Shown here: one piece after another, positions 1 through 7,713 of the stretch
Layout of the letters: each line of letters starts with the position of its first letter
Numbering within the stretch: the first letter of the stretch is position 1
From: Mycolicibacterium mengxianglii
Lineage (GTDB): Bacteria; Actinomycetota; Actinomycetes; Mycobacteriales; Mycobacteriaceae
Assembly (NCBI RefSeq): GCF_015710575.1
Contig: NZ_CP065373.1
Location: 2,294,001 to 2,358,000, forward strand
Length of the DNA: 64,000 nucleotides
Direction of reading: 5' to 3'
Notes under the pieces: model-generated
The model's input: only the letters and a program-made list of their open reading frames with translations
What the model was told of the DNA's origin: nothing
Database searches by the model: none
Program-made: the position numbers and the translations under genes

Positions 1-1
1 G

Positions 2-292
2 CTTCGGGGTCTGACGAAGAGCGCCGCCCTGGAACTGGGCCGTGACAACATCCGGGTCAACGCCATCCACCCCGGCGTGGTGTCCACCCCATTGATCAAC
101 GAACCGACCGTGCCCGGTCAGCCCAGCATTGCCGAGTCCTACTCACCGGACCCGTTCGCGGTGCCCCGACTCGCCCAGCCCGAAGAGATCAGCAACGCGC
201 TGCTCTACCTCACCTCGCCCGAAGCCGCCTTCTCCACGGGTTCCGAACTCGTCATCGACGGCGGTCTGCTCCTCGGACCCGCACTCCAATAG
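2..292 (+). CDS. Short-chain dehydrogenase/reductase, C-terminal part (5' end outside window)
   Basis: Only the last 96 residues are present; the reading frame is open from the left edge. The piece begins just after the expected catalytic Tyr-x-x-x-Lys and contains the typical SDR stretch ending RVNAIHPGVVSTP, the later PEEISNALLYL helix and the C-terminal GSELVIDGG motif, which are standard for classical NAD(P)-dependent SDRs, including hydroxysteroid dehydrogenases. The Rossmann cofactor site is outside the window, so cofactor and substrate cannot be judged. It converges with the regulator on the opposite strand, leaving 183 bases without a gene between them. Confidence 0.9.
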   Translation, partial: LRGLTKSAALELGRDNIRVNAIHPGVVSTPLINEPTVPGQPSIAESYSPDPFAVPRLAQPEEISNALLYLTSPEAAFSTGSELVIDGGLLLGPALQ

Positions 293-475
293 CCCGACAC
301 GACTACCCGAGCAACGACGCCCGGGTCACCGCGGCATCTGTCCAGGGTTGCGCCGATAGTTCGCATCCGTAACGACTTGTCCGGGTTGGTGAATCATCGG
401 TAACCGGTGTTTCGAAGCACCCTGCACCGGTGTCCGAAACCCGCGACCACGTCAACGCCGCACCACAAAGTTGGA

Positions 476-1369
476 CTATCCGTTGGGCGCTGGAAGCTCG
501 GTCGCAAGAGTCTCTTGACTGGCCGCCCACGACGCCAGGACGGCCAGACCGTCAGCGGTCGGCGTGCCCGCAGGTGCGGTGTAGACGTTGAGGTGCAGGT
601 CGTGTTCGCCGGCCAGTTCCATGGACTCGTAGTCCAGGTCGAGCCGGCCGACGATTGGGTGGTGAACACGCTTGCGTCCGGACCGCAGCACCCGCACATC
701 GTGAGATGCCCATCGCTGCCGGAACAGCTCGCTGCACGTCGACAGTTCGCCGACCAGGGCGATCAGCTCGTGGTCGTGCGGATTGCGGCCGGCTTCCATG
801 CGTAGCTTCGCAGCGAGATCACAGGCGATTCGGTCGTAATCGACGAAGAGAGCCCTTGCCGTCTCGGGATTTAGATACACGAACCGCGCTGTGTTCGCGG
901 GCCGTCGCGGGTCGGCCAGCGCCGGCGAATACAGCGCGCGGGCAAGTTGATTCATGGCCAGTACGTCGAAGCGGCCGTTGCGGATCCATGCTGGTGCGTC
1001 GGTGATGGCGTCAAGCACCTGTTGTAGCGCCGGGCGCACCGTCACGTCGGCCTTGCGGCGGCGCGCATCGCTGGGTTTCCTGAATTGACGCGCGAGATGA
1101 AACAGGTGGCGGCGCTCCGCCTCGTCGAGCTGCAAGGCAGAAGCCACCGCGTCGAGCACGCCGGGGGAGGCGCCCGCGAGGCTGCCGCGCTCCATCCGCA
1201 CGTAGTAATCGACCGATATCCCTGCTAGTAGCGCTACTTCCTCGCGCCGCAGACCTTTGACCCGGCGGTTGCTGCCGTAGGCGGGCAGGGTCGTCTGCTC
1301 GGGTGCGATGCGGGCGCGACGCGAGCCGAGAAACTCCCGGATCTCGGTGCGCAAATCGGTCGGGGTCAT
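476..1369 (-). CDS. Xre-family transcriptional regulator with MmyB-like ligand-binding domain
   Basis: A 297-residue protein. Residues about 10-75 form an Xre-type helix-turn-helix with the family signature RREEVALLAGISVDYY followed by an MERG turn; the remaining two thirds match the layout of the MmyB/MLTR ligand-binding domain common in actinobacterial regulators, which is thought to bind a small or fatty-acid-like ligand. The ATG is preceded by AAGGTGAG three bases upstream, a good ribosome-binding site. The gene lies downstream of an SDR on the same strand with 102 bases between them, and regulators of this family often sit beside the oxidoreductase they control; that link is inference. 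Confidence 0.85.
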   Translation of the reverse strand: MTPTDLRTEIREFLGSRRARIAPEQTTLPAYGSNRRVKGLRREEVALLAGISVDYYVRMERGSLAGASPGVLDAVASALQLDEAERRHLFHLARQFRKPSDARRRKADVTVRPALQQVLDAITDAPAWIRNGRFDVLAMNQLARALYSPALADPRRPANTARFVYLNPETARALFVDYDRIACDLAAKLRMEAGRNPHDHELIALVGELSTCSELFRQRWASHDVRVLRSGRKRVHHPIVGRLDLDYESMELAGEHDLHLNVYTAPAGTPTADGLAVLASWAASQETLATELPAPNG

Positions 1370-1471
1370 TTTCTCACCTTAGGGCCGTCCCGCAAACGAA
1401 AGGAGGTACTGCGGGTACCCCGATGACTGCATTGCATGTTGCTCCGGCGTCCGCGGCCCCCGCATGCATGC

Positions 1472-2275
1472 TCATGTGCCCGACGCAGTCGTGGCTATGC
1501 CACCGTCGACCGGGATGATGGCGCCCGTCAGATAGGACCCGGCCCTGCTGGCAAGGAAGACGGCGACACCTGCCATGTCGTCGTCACGGCCGAGCCGGCG
1601 CAGGGGGGCCGACGCCGCGATCGTATCGCCCATCGCATCGAGTGTGGTCGCCATCATCTGAGATGGGAATGGTCCTGGCGCTACCGCATTCACCGTCACG
1701 TGCTGCGGGCCCAGTTCCCTGGCGAGCACTCTGGTGAGCTGATGCAGTGCTGCTTTGCTGCTGGCGTACGAGTAGTTGGGCGACTGCGCGACGTGGATGG
1801 CAGCGATGCTGCCGATGTTGATGATCCGCGCGGGGTCGTCGGCGGTGCCCGCCCTGCGAAGCGCGGGTAGCAGCGCCTGTACCAGCCAGAACGGTGATTT
1901 CAGATTGAGGTCGATGACGGTGTCCCAGGCCTCGTCCGGGAATGTCGCCAACGGCTCACGCCACATCGCTCCCGCATTGTTGACGAGGATGTCTAGGTGG
2001 CCGGAGTCGACGTTGACGAGGTCGGCGAGACGCCGACACTCGTCGTGTCTGGACAGGTCGGCAGGGATCGCCCGCACCTCGCCAAACTCCGAAAGCAGAT
2101 GTTGTGCCACGGTGCAAGCGTCTGCATTGCGTGAGCTGATGATCACGCGGGCGCCCGCTTGGAGAAGTCCGCGGGCTATCATCTTCCCGATCCCCCTGGT
2201 GCCACCGGTGACGAGGGCAGTCTTCCCCGTGAGATCGAAAAGTCCTGAATGCGTGGTCAATCGGTCATCAGACAT
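1472..2275 (-). CDS. SDR family oxidoreductase
   Basis: A 267-residue classical SDR. The cofactor motif TGGTRGIG, the NNAG motif, the Ser of NIGSIAAI and the Tyr/Lys of YASSK are all present, and the protein ends with the usual GAIIPVDGG. Closest in general pattern to 3-oxoacyl-ACP reductase/RhlG-like enzymes, but the substrate cannot be read from sequence. I start it at the ATG at 2275, which has GAGAGG six bases upstream; the open frame extends a further 18 codons but without such a site. It could be co-transcribed with the downstream MmyB-type regulator. Confidence 0.85.
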   Translation of the reverse strand: MSDDRLTTHSGLFDLTGKTALVTGGTRGIGKMIARGLLQAGARVIISSRNADACTVAQHLLSEFGEVRAIPADLSRHDECRRLADLVNVDSGHLDILVNNAGAMWREPLATFPDEAWDTVIDLNLKSPFWLVQALLPALRRAGTADDPARIINIGSIAAIHVAQSPNYSYASSKAALHQLTRVLARELGPQHVTVNAVAPGPFPSQMMATTLDAMGDTIAASAPLRRLGRDDDMAGVAVFLASRAGSYLTGAIIPVDGGIATTASGT

Positions 2276-2757
2276 GCGTAGCCTCTCATCATTGCGCTGC
2301 GGTTCTACGTTCAGCGGCGAACCGGTCACAGCAGGTTAGGCCGCGCTTGCGGGCAGCAGGAGACCTTGTTGGTACAGGTACTGCCAGAGCCACCTTTGCC
2401 CGGGTAGTGACACGCCAGTCCGCTGGGGCTTGCATTGGTCAAAGACCTTCGACGAAGTGCCGCAACCTATTTCAGTGACCGACGAGCCGTCCTACGGTCG
2501 GAGGATGTCGACCGGGGACACCGTGTTGACGACAGCGCTCGCTGCGGCGGCGAATTCTCGATCCGCAGTGGCCAGCGCGTCCGCTTGAAGCCAGACTGCG
2601 CTTGTTCCCGCTTTGAACAACTGCCCTCAGAGCGGCCTGCGCATTTCAGAGACTCGGGGCCGCATCATCGGCCCTCGCCTCCAGCGTTGGTTGGACTCCG
2701 CAGCGTCGTCTGCCAAACTGATCTGACGACCAGATCAGCAGGTGACGGGGAGATGAG
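2276..2757. other. Intergenic region between divergent SDR and GntR genes; one palindrome, otherwise no clear gene
   Basis: About 480 bases. It holds the 21-base palindrome described separately and the Shine-Dalgarno site of the GntR gene (GGGGAG, 2747-2752). On the minus strand, 2492-2620 reads as a 42-codon open stretch ending in TAG with a protein-like segment (WLQADALATADREFAAAAS) but without a convincing start or family match; it may be a remnant of a lost gene or chance. Nothing else is recognised. Confidence 0.5.
2718..2738. promoter_or_regulatory. Palindromic operator candidate before the GntR gene
   Basis: A perfect inverted repeat: CTGATCTG, five bases ACGAC, CAGATCAG. It lies 20 bases before the start codon of the GntR-type regulator. 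The GATCTG/CAGATC core recurs in the sites at 3535-3590 before the ligase gene. GntR/FadR regulators bind short palindromes and commonly repress themselves, so this is a reasonable autoregulatory site; the assignment is inference. Confidence 0.6.
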
Positions 2758-3450
2758 ATGGCAGGCCGGATGCGCCAAGTGGACCGGCGACCGCTCTACG
2801 AGCAGGTGGCAGAGCGGCTGCGTGAATTCATCGATACCAGTGGAATGCAACCCGGGGACAAGTTGTCCAACGTCCGCGATCTGGCCATTGAGCTCCAGGT
2901 CGGGCGCTCGTCGATCCGCGAGGCGATCAACGCGCTGCGTGCCCAGCGCATTGTTGAGGTCAGGCACGGAGACGGTATCTATCTGTTGCAACGCCCGGAA
3001 GACGTCATCGAGTCTCTGGCAACCGAACTCGTCGAGACCCACGTCGATCATCCCTACATCTGGGAGACCCGACAGGCATTGGAAACTCAGTGCGCCAGGT
3101 TGGCGGCCGTCCACGCCACCCCCGATGATCTGCGCGAACTGGATGCGGCCCTGGATCAGATGAGGGCGGAGATCGAGGACGGTCTACCAGGGCTGGACGG
3201 CGATCGGCGTTTTCATCTCGGCGTGGCCACGGCCGCGCACAATCCGCTGCTCTTGCGGCTGTTCAAGGGCCTGCGCGTCGCGCTGGATCGGACGTCGGAA
3301 ACGTCGTTGACCCGGCCGGGTCAGCCGGAGCGGTCCCTGGAAGAGCATCGCGGCGTCGTGGAAGCGATCCGCGCGCAGGAGGCCGCCGATGCGGCGGACC
3401 TGATGCTCGCCCACCTCGTCGGTACCACCGACAAGCTCATTCGGCGCTGA
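2758..3450 (+). CDS. FadR-subfamily GntR transcriptional regulator
   Basis: A 230-residue regulator. Residues about 8-75 are a winged helix of GntR type (PLYEQVAERLREFI, then VGRSSIREAINALR as recognition helix and the GDGIYL wing); residues about 90-225 form the all-helical FCD domain that binds a carboxylate ligand, often through a metal. The ATG at 2758 has GGGGAG five bases upstream. A palindrome lies just ahead of it and related sites precede the next gene, so it probably controls itself and the downstream ligase-nitrilase-SDR genes. The natural effector may be a carboxylic acid from the pathway, but this is not visible in sequence. Confidence 0.88.
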   Translation: MAGRMRQVDRRPLYEQVAERLREFIDTSGMQPGDKLSNVRDLAIELQVGRSSIREAINALRAQRIVEVRHGDGIYLLQRPEDVIESLATELVETHVDHPYIWETRQALETQCARLAAVHATPDDLRELDAALDQMRAEIEDGLPGLDGDRRFHLGVATAAHNPLLLRLFKGLRVALDRTSETSLTRPGQPERSLEEHRGVVEAIRAQEAADAADLMLAHLVGTTDKLIRR

Positions 3451-3534
3451 TTCCGCGGTGCCCGATCGGGGACCGAGCCTTTCAGTTGATCGAAGTTTCG
3501 TCGTGCCGGCCAGCTCAGGGGCTGTTACAGTTCC

Positions 3535-3549
3535 GGTGATCAGATCACC
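3535..3549. promoter_or_regulatory. Operator candidate 1 before the ligase gene
   Basis: GGTGATC-A-GATCACC, a perfect 7-1-7 inverted repeat 68 bases before the ligase start codon. It shares the GATC-A-GATCACC core with a second copy 40 bases downstream, and the CAGATC element with the palindrome before the regulator gene. Probable binding site of the adjacent GntR regulator. Confidence 0.6.
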
Positions 3550-3574
3550 TACACACTTAACGTGGTCGGCTGCC

Positions 3575-3590
3575 AGAGATCAGATCACCT
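3575..3590. promoter_or_regulatory. Operator candidate 2 before the ligase gene
   Basis: AGAGATCAGATCACCT, an imperfect copy of the site at 3535-3549, centred 40 bases from it, which is close to four helical turns and would place two dimers on one face of the DNA. It ends 26 bases before the ligase ATG, a position compatible with repression. Confidence 0.55.
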
Positions 3591-3616
3591 GACCATTCAG
3601 GAGAAAGAAGAGCTAC

Positions 3617-5050
3617 ATGGGTTCGTCATTCATTGCCGCCCACGGGTTGTGGACGCAGCAGCAGCAAGAGGCCGGGGCGAAGTTGGTCGCCCAGCTGGAC
3701 GAGCTGGACCTGCGCCAGGTCCGTATCAGCTGGGGTGACCAGCACGGCATTCTGCGGGGCAAGACCCTGGAGGTCGACGCATTCCGGTCAGCGCTCAAGG
3801 AGGGCAAGGACTTTCAGACTGCGACACTGATCTTCGATACGACCAACAATCCCGCGGTACCACCTTTCGAAGCCCATGGGTTCGGCGACGACAGGTTGAC
3901 CGGTCTGCCCGACGCAGTTCTTGTTCCCGACCCAACAACGTTCCGAGTCCTGCCGTGGGCCGACCGGACCGGCTGGGTGCTTTCCGAGATGTACTACCGC
4001 AACGGTGAACGTGTGCCGTTCGACACACGAGGTGTCCTGACGGCACAGCTGGCCAAGCTGGAGGCCGAAGGCTACAGCTTCACCACCGGCGCCGAACTCG
4101 AGTTCTACATCACCCGCCTCGTCGACCCCAAACTGAGCTTCGGTGATTCCGGGTGGCCGCCGGCAGCGCCCGAGGTCACGGCGTTGTCGCACGGTTACCA
4201 ATACCTCACCGAGAACCGCGGCGACGAGGTCGACAACATCCTGTCCATCCTTCGCGATCAAATCGCTGCGCTCGGAATGCCTTTGGCCACCGTGGAGGAC
4301 GAATGGGGCCCGGGCCAGGTCGAGATGTCCTTCGACCCGCTGGTAGGTGTCGAGACCGCCGACAACGTGTTGCTGATCCGCAGCGCCATCAAGCAGATCT
4401 GCCGCCGGCACGGTTACCACGCCACGTTCATGTCGCGTCCGGCATTCCCGAACATCGTTTCCAGCGGATGGCATCTGCACCAGTCCTTGGGCGTCGCCGG
4501 CCGGTCCAACATCTTCCCCGGCGAAGACGGCAAGCTGCTGTCCGACACCGCGACGCACTACATGGCCGGTCTCTTGGAGCACGCCAAGGCCAGCTCGGTG
4601 CTGACCACCCCCACCGTTAACGGCTACAAGCGTTATATGGCGAATTCCTTTGCCCCCGACCGTATCGCCTGGGCCGAGGAAAACCGCGGTGCGATGATCC
4701 GTATCTCGGGAGCCCGCGGTGACGGCTCCACCCACCTCGAGAACAGGGTGGGTGAACCCGCCGCCAACCCGTACCTGTACATGGCCTCCCAGCTGATCAG
4801 CGGGCGCGACGGCGTCGCACGGAAACTTGACCCGGGGCCGTCAGCCGACGAGGCCTACGCCGCCGATGTGCCGTTGTTGCCCGCCACCCTCGAAGAGGCC
4901 GTCCGCCATTTCGAGACCAGTGACTTGATGCGGCGCGAGCTGGGCGATGCCTTCGTCAATTACCTCACCACGGTGAAGAAGAAGGAGATCTCGCGTTTCA
5001 ATGCCTACGTGACCGACTGGGAGCAGCGCGAGTACTTCGAGGTGTTCTGA
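3617..5050 (+). CDS. Glutamine-synthetase-family ligase (probable gamma-glutamyl-amine/amide ligase type)
   Basis: A 477-residue member of the glutamine synthetase fold. The N-terminal beta-grasp region covers about residues 20-110 and the catalytic barrel the rest: metal-binding AELEFY, the WGPGQVEMSF strand, SGWHLHQS with the conserved His, the NSFAPDRIAWAEENRG loop and NRVGEPAANPYLYMAS. These support an ATP-dependent ligase that activates the gamma-carboxylate of glutamate. The protein diverges from the housekeeping GlnA and resembles the GlnA3/PuuA/IpuC group that glutamylates amines rather than ammonia; that subgroup placement is inference. It follows the GntR regulator and precedes a nitrilase by 42 bases. 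Its role could be to use the ammonia the nitrilase releases or to protect an amino group of the substrate. Confidence 0.82.
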   Translation: MGSSFIAAHGLWTQQQQEAGAKLVAQLDELDLRQVRISWGDQHGILRGKTLEVDAFRSALKEGKDFQTATLIFDTTNNPAVPPFEAHGFGDDRLTGLPDAVLVPDPTTFRVLPWADRTGWVLSEMYYRNGERVPFDTRGVLTAQLAKLEAEGYSFTTGAELEFYITRLVDPKLSFGDSGWPPAAPEVTALSHGYQYLTENRGDEVDNILSILRDQIAALGMPLATVEDEWGPGQVEMSFDPLVGVETADNVLLIRSAIKQICRRHGYHATFMSRPAFPNIVSSGWHLHQSLGVAGRSNIFPGEDGKLLSDTATHYMAGLLEHAKASSVLTTPTVNGYKRYMANSFAPDRIAWAEENRGAMIRISGARGDGSTHLENRVGEPAANPYLYMASQLISGRDGVARKLDPGPSADEAYAADVPLLPATLEEAVRHFETSDLMRRELGDAFVNYLTTVKKKEISRFNAYVTDWEQREYFEVF

Positions 5051-5092
5051 CCCACTCCACCAACCTGACCACCATCAAGGACTCGAGAGTAG

Positions 5093-6112
5093 ATGTCACT
5101 GAAAGTCATTGCGGAGCACCGGGAAGCACGGCTGGGTGCCAACACGATCACGGTCGCTGCGGCTCAACTCGGCGGGCCCTGGCTCAAACCTGCCGCCCGG
5201 TTGTCGCTGATCGGCGAGGCCGCGCAGGTCGCGGTCGACGCCGGCGCGGCGTTGGTCGCCTACCCGGAGACCTACCTGTCTGGATATCCGTTCTGGCCAT
5301 CGCGCACCCAGGGTGCGCTGTTCGATCATCCGGACCAGAAGAGCTGCTACGCCTACTATCTGGACGCTGCCATCGAAGTCGGCGGCCCGGAACACCGTGA
5401 GATGGAGACTCTCTCGGCGGATCTCGGCATCACCATGATCGTCGGGGTAACCGAACGCGGCCGTGGGCTGGGACGTGGCACAGTGTGGTGCACCCTGCTG
5501 ACCATCGACCCCCGACATGGCCTCGTCGGGCATCACCGAAAGCTGGTGCCCACCTACGACGAACGCTTGGTTTGGGGGCAAGGCGATGGCGCGGGACTGA
5601 TCACCCACCCCGTGGGGAAGGCCGTTGTCGGCAGCCTGAACTGCTGGGAGAACTGGATGCCCCAGGCACGCACCGCGATGTACGCCCAAGGCGAGACCGT
5701 GCACGTTGCAGCGTGGCCAGGGTCGAGCAAGCTGACCGGCGACATCACGCGTTTCGTAGCCGCCGAGGGTCGAGTGTTCGGCGTCGCCGCCTCCGGGTTG
5801 ATCACCGCCGATTCCATTCCTGGTGATTTCCCGCTCGCCGAGGAACTCCGAGACGCCTCCGACACGGTGGTCTTCGACGGGGGCAGCGCCATTGCCGGCC
5901 CGGACGGTCAGTGGCTGATCCCGCCGGTCATCGGCGATGAAGGATTGATCGTCGCCGACCTCGATCTCGATCGGGTGTTCGCCGAACGGCTGAACTTCGA
6001 TCCCACCGGCCACTACACCCGGCCCGATGTGTTCAGGACCGTGGTGAACCGGACGCGCCATGAATCCGTTCGGTTCACGGAGGATTCGCTGGAACAAGAA
6101 CTGAGAGCCTAA
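5093..6112 (+). CDS. Nitrilase (aliphatic/arylaceto-nitrilase type)
   Basis: A 339-residue carbon-nitrogen hydrolase of the nitrilase branch. The catalytic triad is visible: Glu59 in YPETYLSGYPFWP, Lys150 in HHRKLVPTYDERLVWG, Cys184 in GSLNCWENWMPQAR. The Cys-Trp-Glu context is that of true nitrilases and cyanide hydratase/dihydratase relatives rather than amidases. The predicted reaction is hydrolysis of a nitrile to a carboxylic acid and ammonia, in the cytoplasm and usually in helical oligomers. Length is normal for the family. It lies 42 bases after the GS-like ligase, so the two are probably one transcript. The substrate is not deducible; a nitrile-bearing plant or xenobiotic compound is likely. 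Confidence 0.92.
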   Translation: MSLKVIAEHREARLGANTITVAAAQLGGPWLKPAARLSLIGEAAQVAVDAGAALVAYPETYLSGYPFWPSRTQGALFDHPDQKSCYAYYLDAAIEVGGPEHREMETLSADLGITMIVGVTERGRGLGRGTVWCTLLTIDPRHGLVGHHRKLVPTYDERLVWGQGDGAGLITHPVGKAVVGSLNCWENWMPQARTAMYAQGETVHVAAWPGSSKLTGDITRFVAAEGRVFGVAASGLITADSIPGDFPLAEELRDASDTVVFDGGSAIAGPDGQWLIPPVIGDEGLIVADLDLDRVFAERLNFDPTGHYTRPDVFRTVVNRTRHESVRFTEDSLEQELRA

Positions 6113-6200
6113 CCAAGAGTGAGCGGTCCGTCCTGAGCCTCCCGGCGAATTCAGTGAGCAGGACTTCAGTGTGTCTCTTGACCAACGTGATCGAACGCTT

Positions 6201-6215
6201 CGCGCAGGCTGCGCG
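6201..6215. promoter_or_regulatory. Palindrome upstream of SDR gene
   Basis: CGCGCAG-G-CTGCGCG, a perfect 7-1-7 inverted repeat about 66 bases before the SDR start. It differs from the GATC-type sites of the cluster, so it may bind another regulator or simply be a structural element. Low certainty. Confidence 0.3.
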
Positions 6216-6281
6216 TTTACCCAGGGGAGTCGTTGAACCGGAGATGAGCCCCAGCGTCAAACCGAAGGAGTGATTCCAAGA

Positions 6282-7031
6282 ATGAGCGATGCAGCTACCG
6301 TCCGTCGAACCGTCGCGGTCACCGGTGCGGCATCCGGGATCGGTGCGGCCATTGCGCGTGCGTTCGCGACGGACGGTTGGCGGGTAGCGCTGATCGACCG
6401 CGACGACGCGGTACGCGAGCTGGCGGCCGAACTGGGCGAGGACCATGCCCCATACGTGATGGACGTGTCTTCGGAGGCGTCGATCGAACAGGGCGCCAAG
6501 CTGATCGAGGCCGAGTTGGGAGCCGTGGACGCGTTGGTGAACAACGCCGGTGTCGCCTTGCTGGGCCCTGCGGCGGACTACCCGACCAGCGACTGGGATG
6601 CCACGATGGCAACGAACCTGCGTGGAGTCTTCCTGTGCAGCAGAACGTTTGGCAGTGCCATGGTGGGTCGTGGGTGGGGCAGGATCGTCAACATCGCCTC
6701 CCAGAACGCCATTCAGGGCATTGCCGGGCACGTCGCCTACTCAGCGGCCAAGGCCGGCATGATCGGCATGACTCAGGTGCTGGTCGCCGAGTGGGGCCCG
6801 CATGGCGTCACGGTGAACTGCGTGTCCCCGACGTTGGTCGATACGCCGATGTCGCGGTCGACGTGGCCGGACGAGGCCAAAGCTTACGTAGTCGGGAAGA
6901 TCCCGACCCGGCGTCTGGCGACTCTCGACGACGTCGCGTCGGCGGTGCTCTACCTGTCCGGTGACGCCGCCGGCATGATCAACGGTCACAACCTCGTGGT
7001 CGATGGCGGTGCCAGCGTCACCTTCTCATGA
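6282..7031 (+). CDS. SDR family oxidoreductase of the nitrilase cluster
   Basis: A 249-residue classical SDR with TGAASGIG, NNAGVA, the Ser of NIASQNAIQG, YSAAKAG and the terminal LVVDGGAS. Asp of LIDRDD at the end of the second strand suggests NAD(H) preference. The start is set by AAGGAG at 6265-6270: a GTG that overlaps this site can be excluded, leaving the ATG at 6282. It is 169 bases after the nitrilase and on the same strand, so it may be co-regulated and oxidise a hydroxyl group of the same substrate; this is inference. Confidence 0.87.
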   Translation: MSDAATVRRTVAVTGAASGIGAAIARAFATDGWRVALIDRDDAVRELAAELGEDHAPYVMDVSSEASIEQGAKLIEAELGAVDALVNNAGVALLGPAADYPTSDWDATMATNLRGVFLCSRTFGSAMVGRGWGRIVNIASQNAIQGIAGHVAYSAAKAGMIGMTQVLVAEWGPHGVTVNCVSPTLVDTPMSRSTWPDEAKAYVVGKIPTRRLATLDDVASAVLYLSGDAAGMINGHNLVVDGGASVTFS

Positions 7032-7116
7032 GCCACCCGGTTCATTCAGCCTCGAATCGTTGGGCGAGATCGCCTGAGATTGTGGGGCGGCGCAGAGCCT
7101 CGCACCACATACAGAA

Positions 7117-7617
7117 TCATTCAGCTGGATCGACATCGCGCGGAGGAAGTACTCCAACGCAATCCGGGCGTAGCGGGGTCAGCACCACCTCGGTGATGTC
7201 CTCGAGTTGTCGGGTCTGTTCAAGGGTCAGGCGCCCGAAGACATGGCTGCGGACCTCGGCGGCATATCCCGGCTCCGTGCCGGCCACAATTTCTGCACCC
7301 GCGGCGGTCAACCGGGCGAGCGTCCTGCGGGCATCGCTGGGATCGCTGCTGCGGGTGATCCACCCCCTCGCCTCGAGGCGGGCTACGATCCGCGACAGGT
7401 GGGACGGGGTGACGCTGGCGGTGGCGGCCAGGTGGGTCATATGGACCTCGCGTTCTTCACTGACCGATAGCCAACGCAAGACCTGGTACTCCGCATGGCT
7501 GAGTCCCGCGACGCGCTCCAGGTACGCATCCAACTCGGCAGGCAACCACATCATGACCCCGACGAGTAGCGACCACGTGCGGTCTTCCTGAGCGGACAGT
7601 CGCTCCTCACCACACAT
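7117..7617 (-). CDS. MarR family transcriptional regulator
   Basis: A 166-residue winged-helix protein. LSHAEYQVLRWLS, the recognition helix TPSHLSRIVARLEARGWI and the wing SSDPSDARRTLARLT are typical MarR features. It is divergent from a quinone-oxidoreductase gene with 96 bases between them that carry inverted repeats. No Shine-Dalgarno is visible; on the minus strand TAGAAT (7629-7624) lies six bases before the ATG, which would put the transcript start on the A of the start codon, a leaderless arrangement common in mycobacteria. Likely a repressor of itself and the oxidoreductase, released by an electrophile or phenolic ligand. Confidence 0.87.
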   Translation of the reverse strand: MCGEERLSAQEDRTWSLLVGVMMWLPAELDAYLERVAGLSHAEYQVLRWLSVSEEREVHMTHLAATASVTPSHLSRIVARLEARGWITRSSDPSDARRTLARLTAAGAEIVAGTEPGYAAEVRSHVFGRLTLEQTRQLEDITEVVLTPLRPDCVGVLPPRDVDPAE

Positions 7618-7635
7618 ACCGGCATTCTAGCTAAA

Positions 7636-7681
7636 CTTGCCGCAGCAAGCATTTCTGCGTAGGGTTACTTTCCGCGGCAAG
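7636..7681. promoter_or_regulatory. Inverted repeats in the MarR/oxidoreductase intergenic region
   Basis: CTTGC-CGCA-GCAAG at 7636-7649 is a 5-4-5 inverted repeat; CTTGCCGC at 7636-7643 is also matched exactly by its complement GCGGCAAG at 7674-7681. The pair lies between the divergent starts and is a plausible MarR operator. Confidence 0.45.
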
Positions 7682-7713
7682 GAAAATCTTGGTTGACGGA
7701 ATAGGAGACCTTC

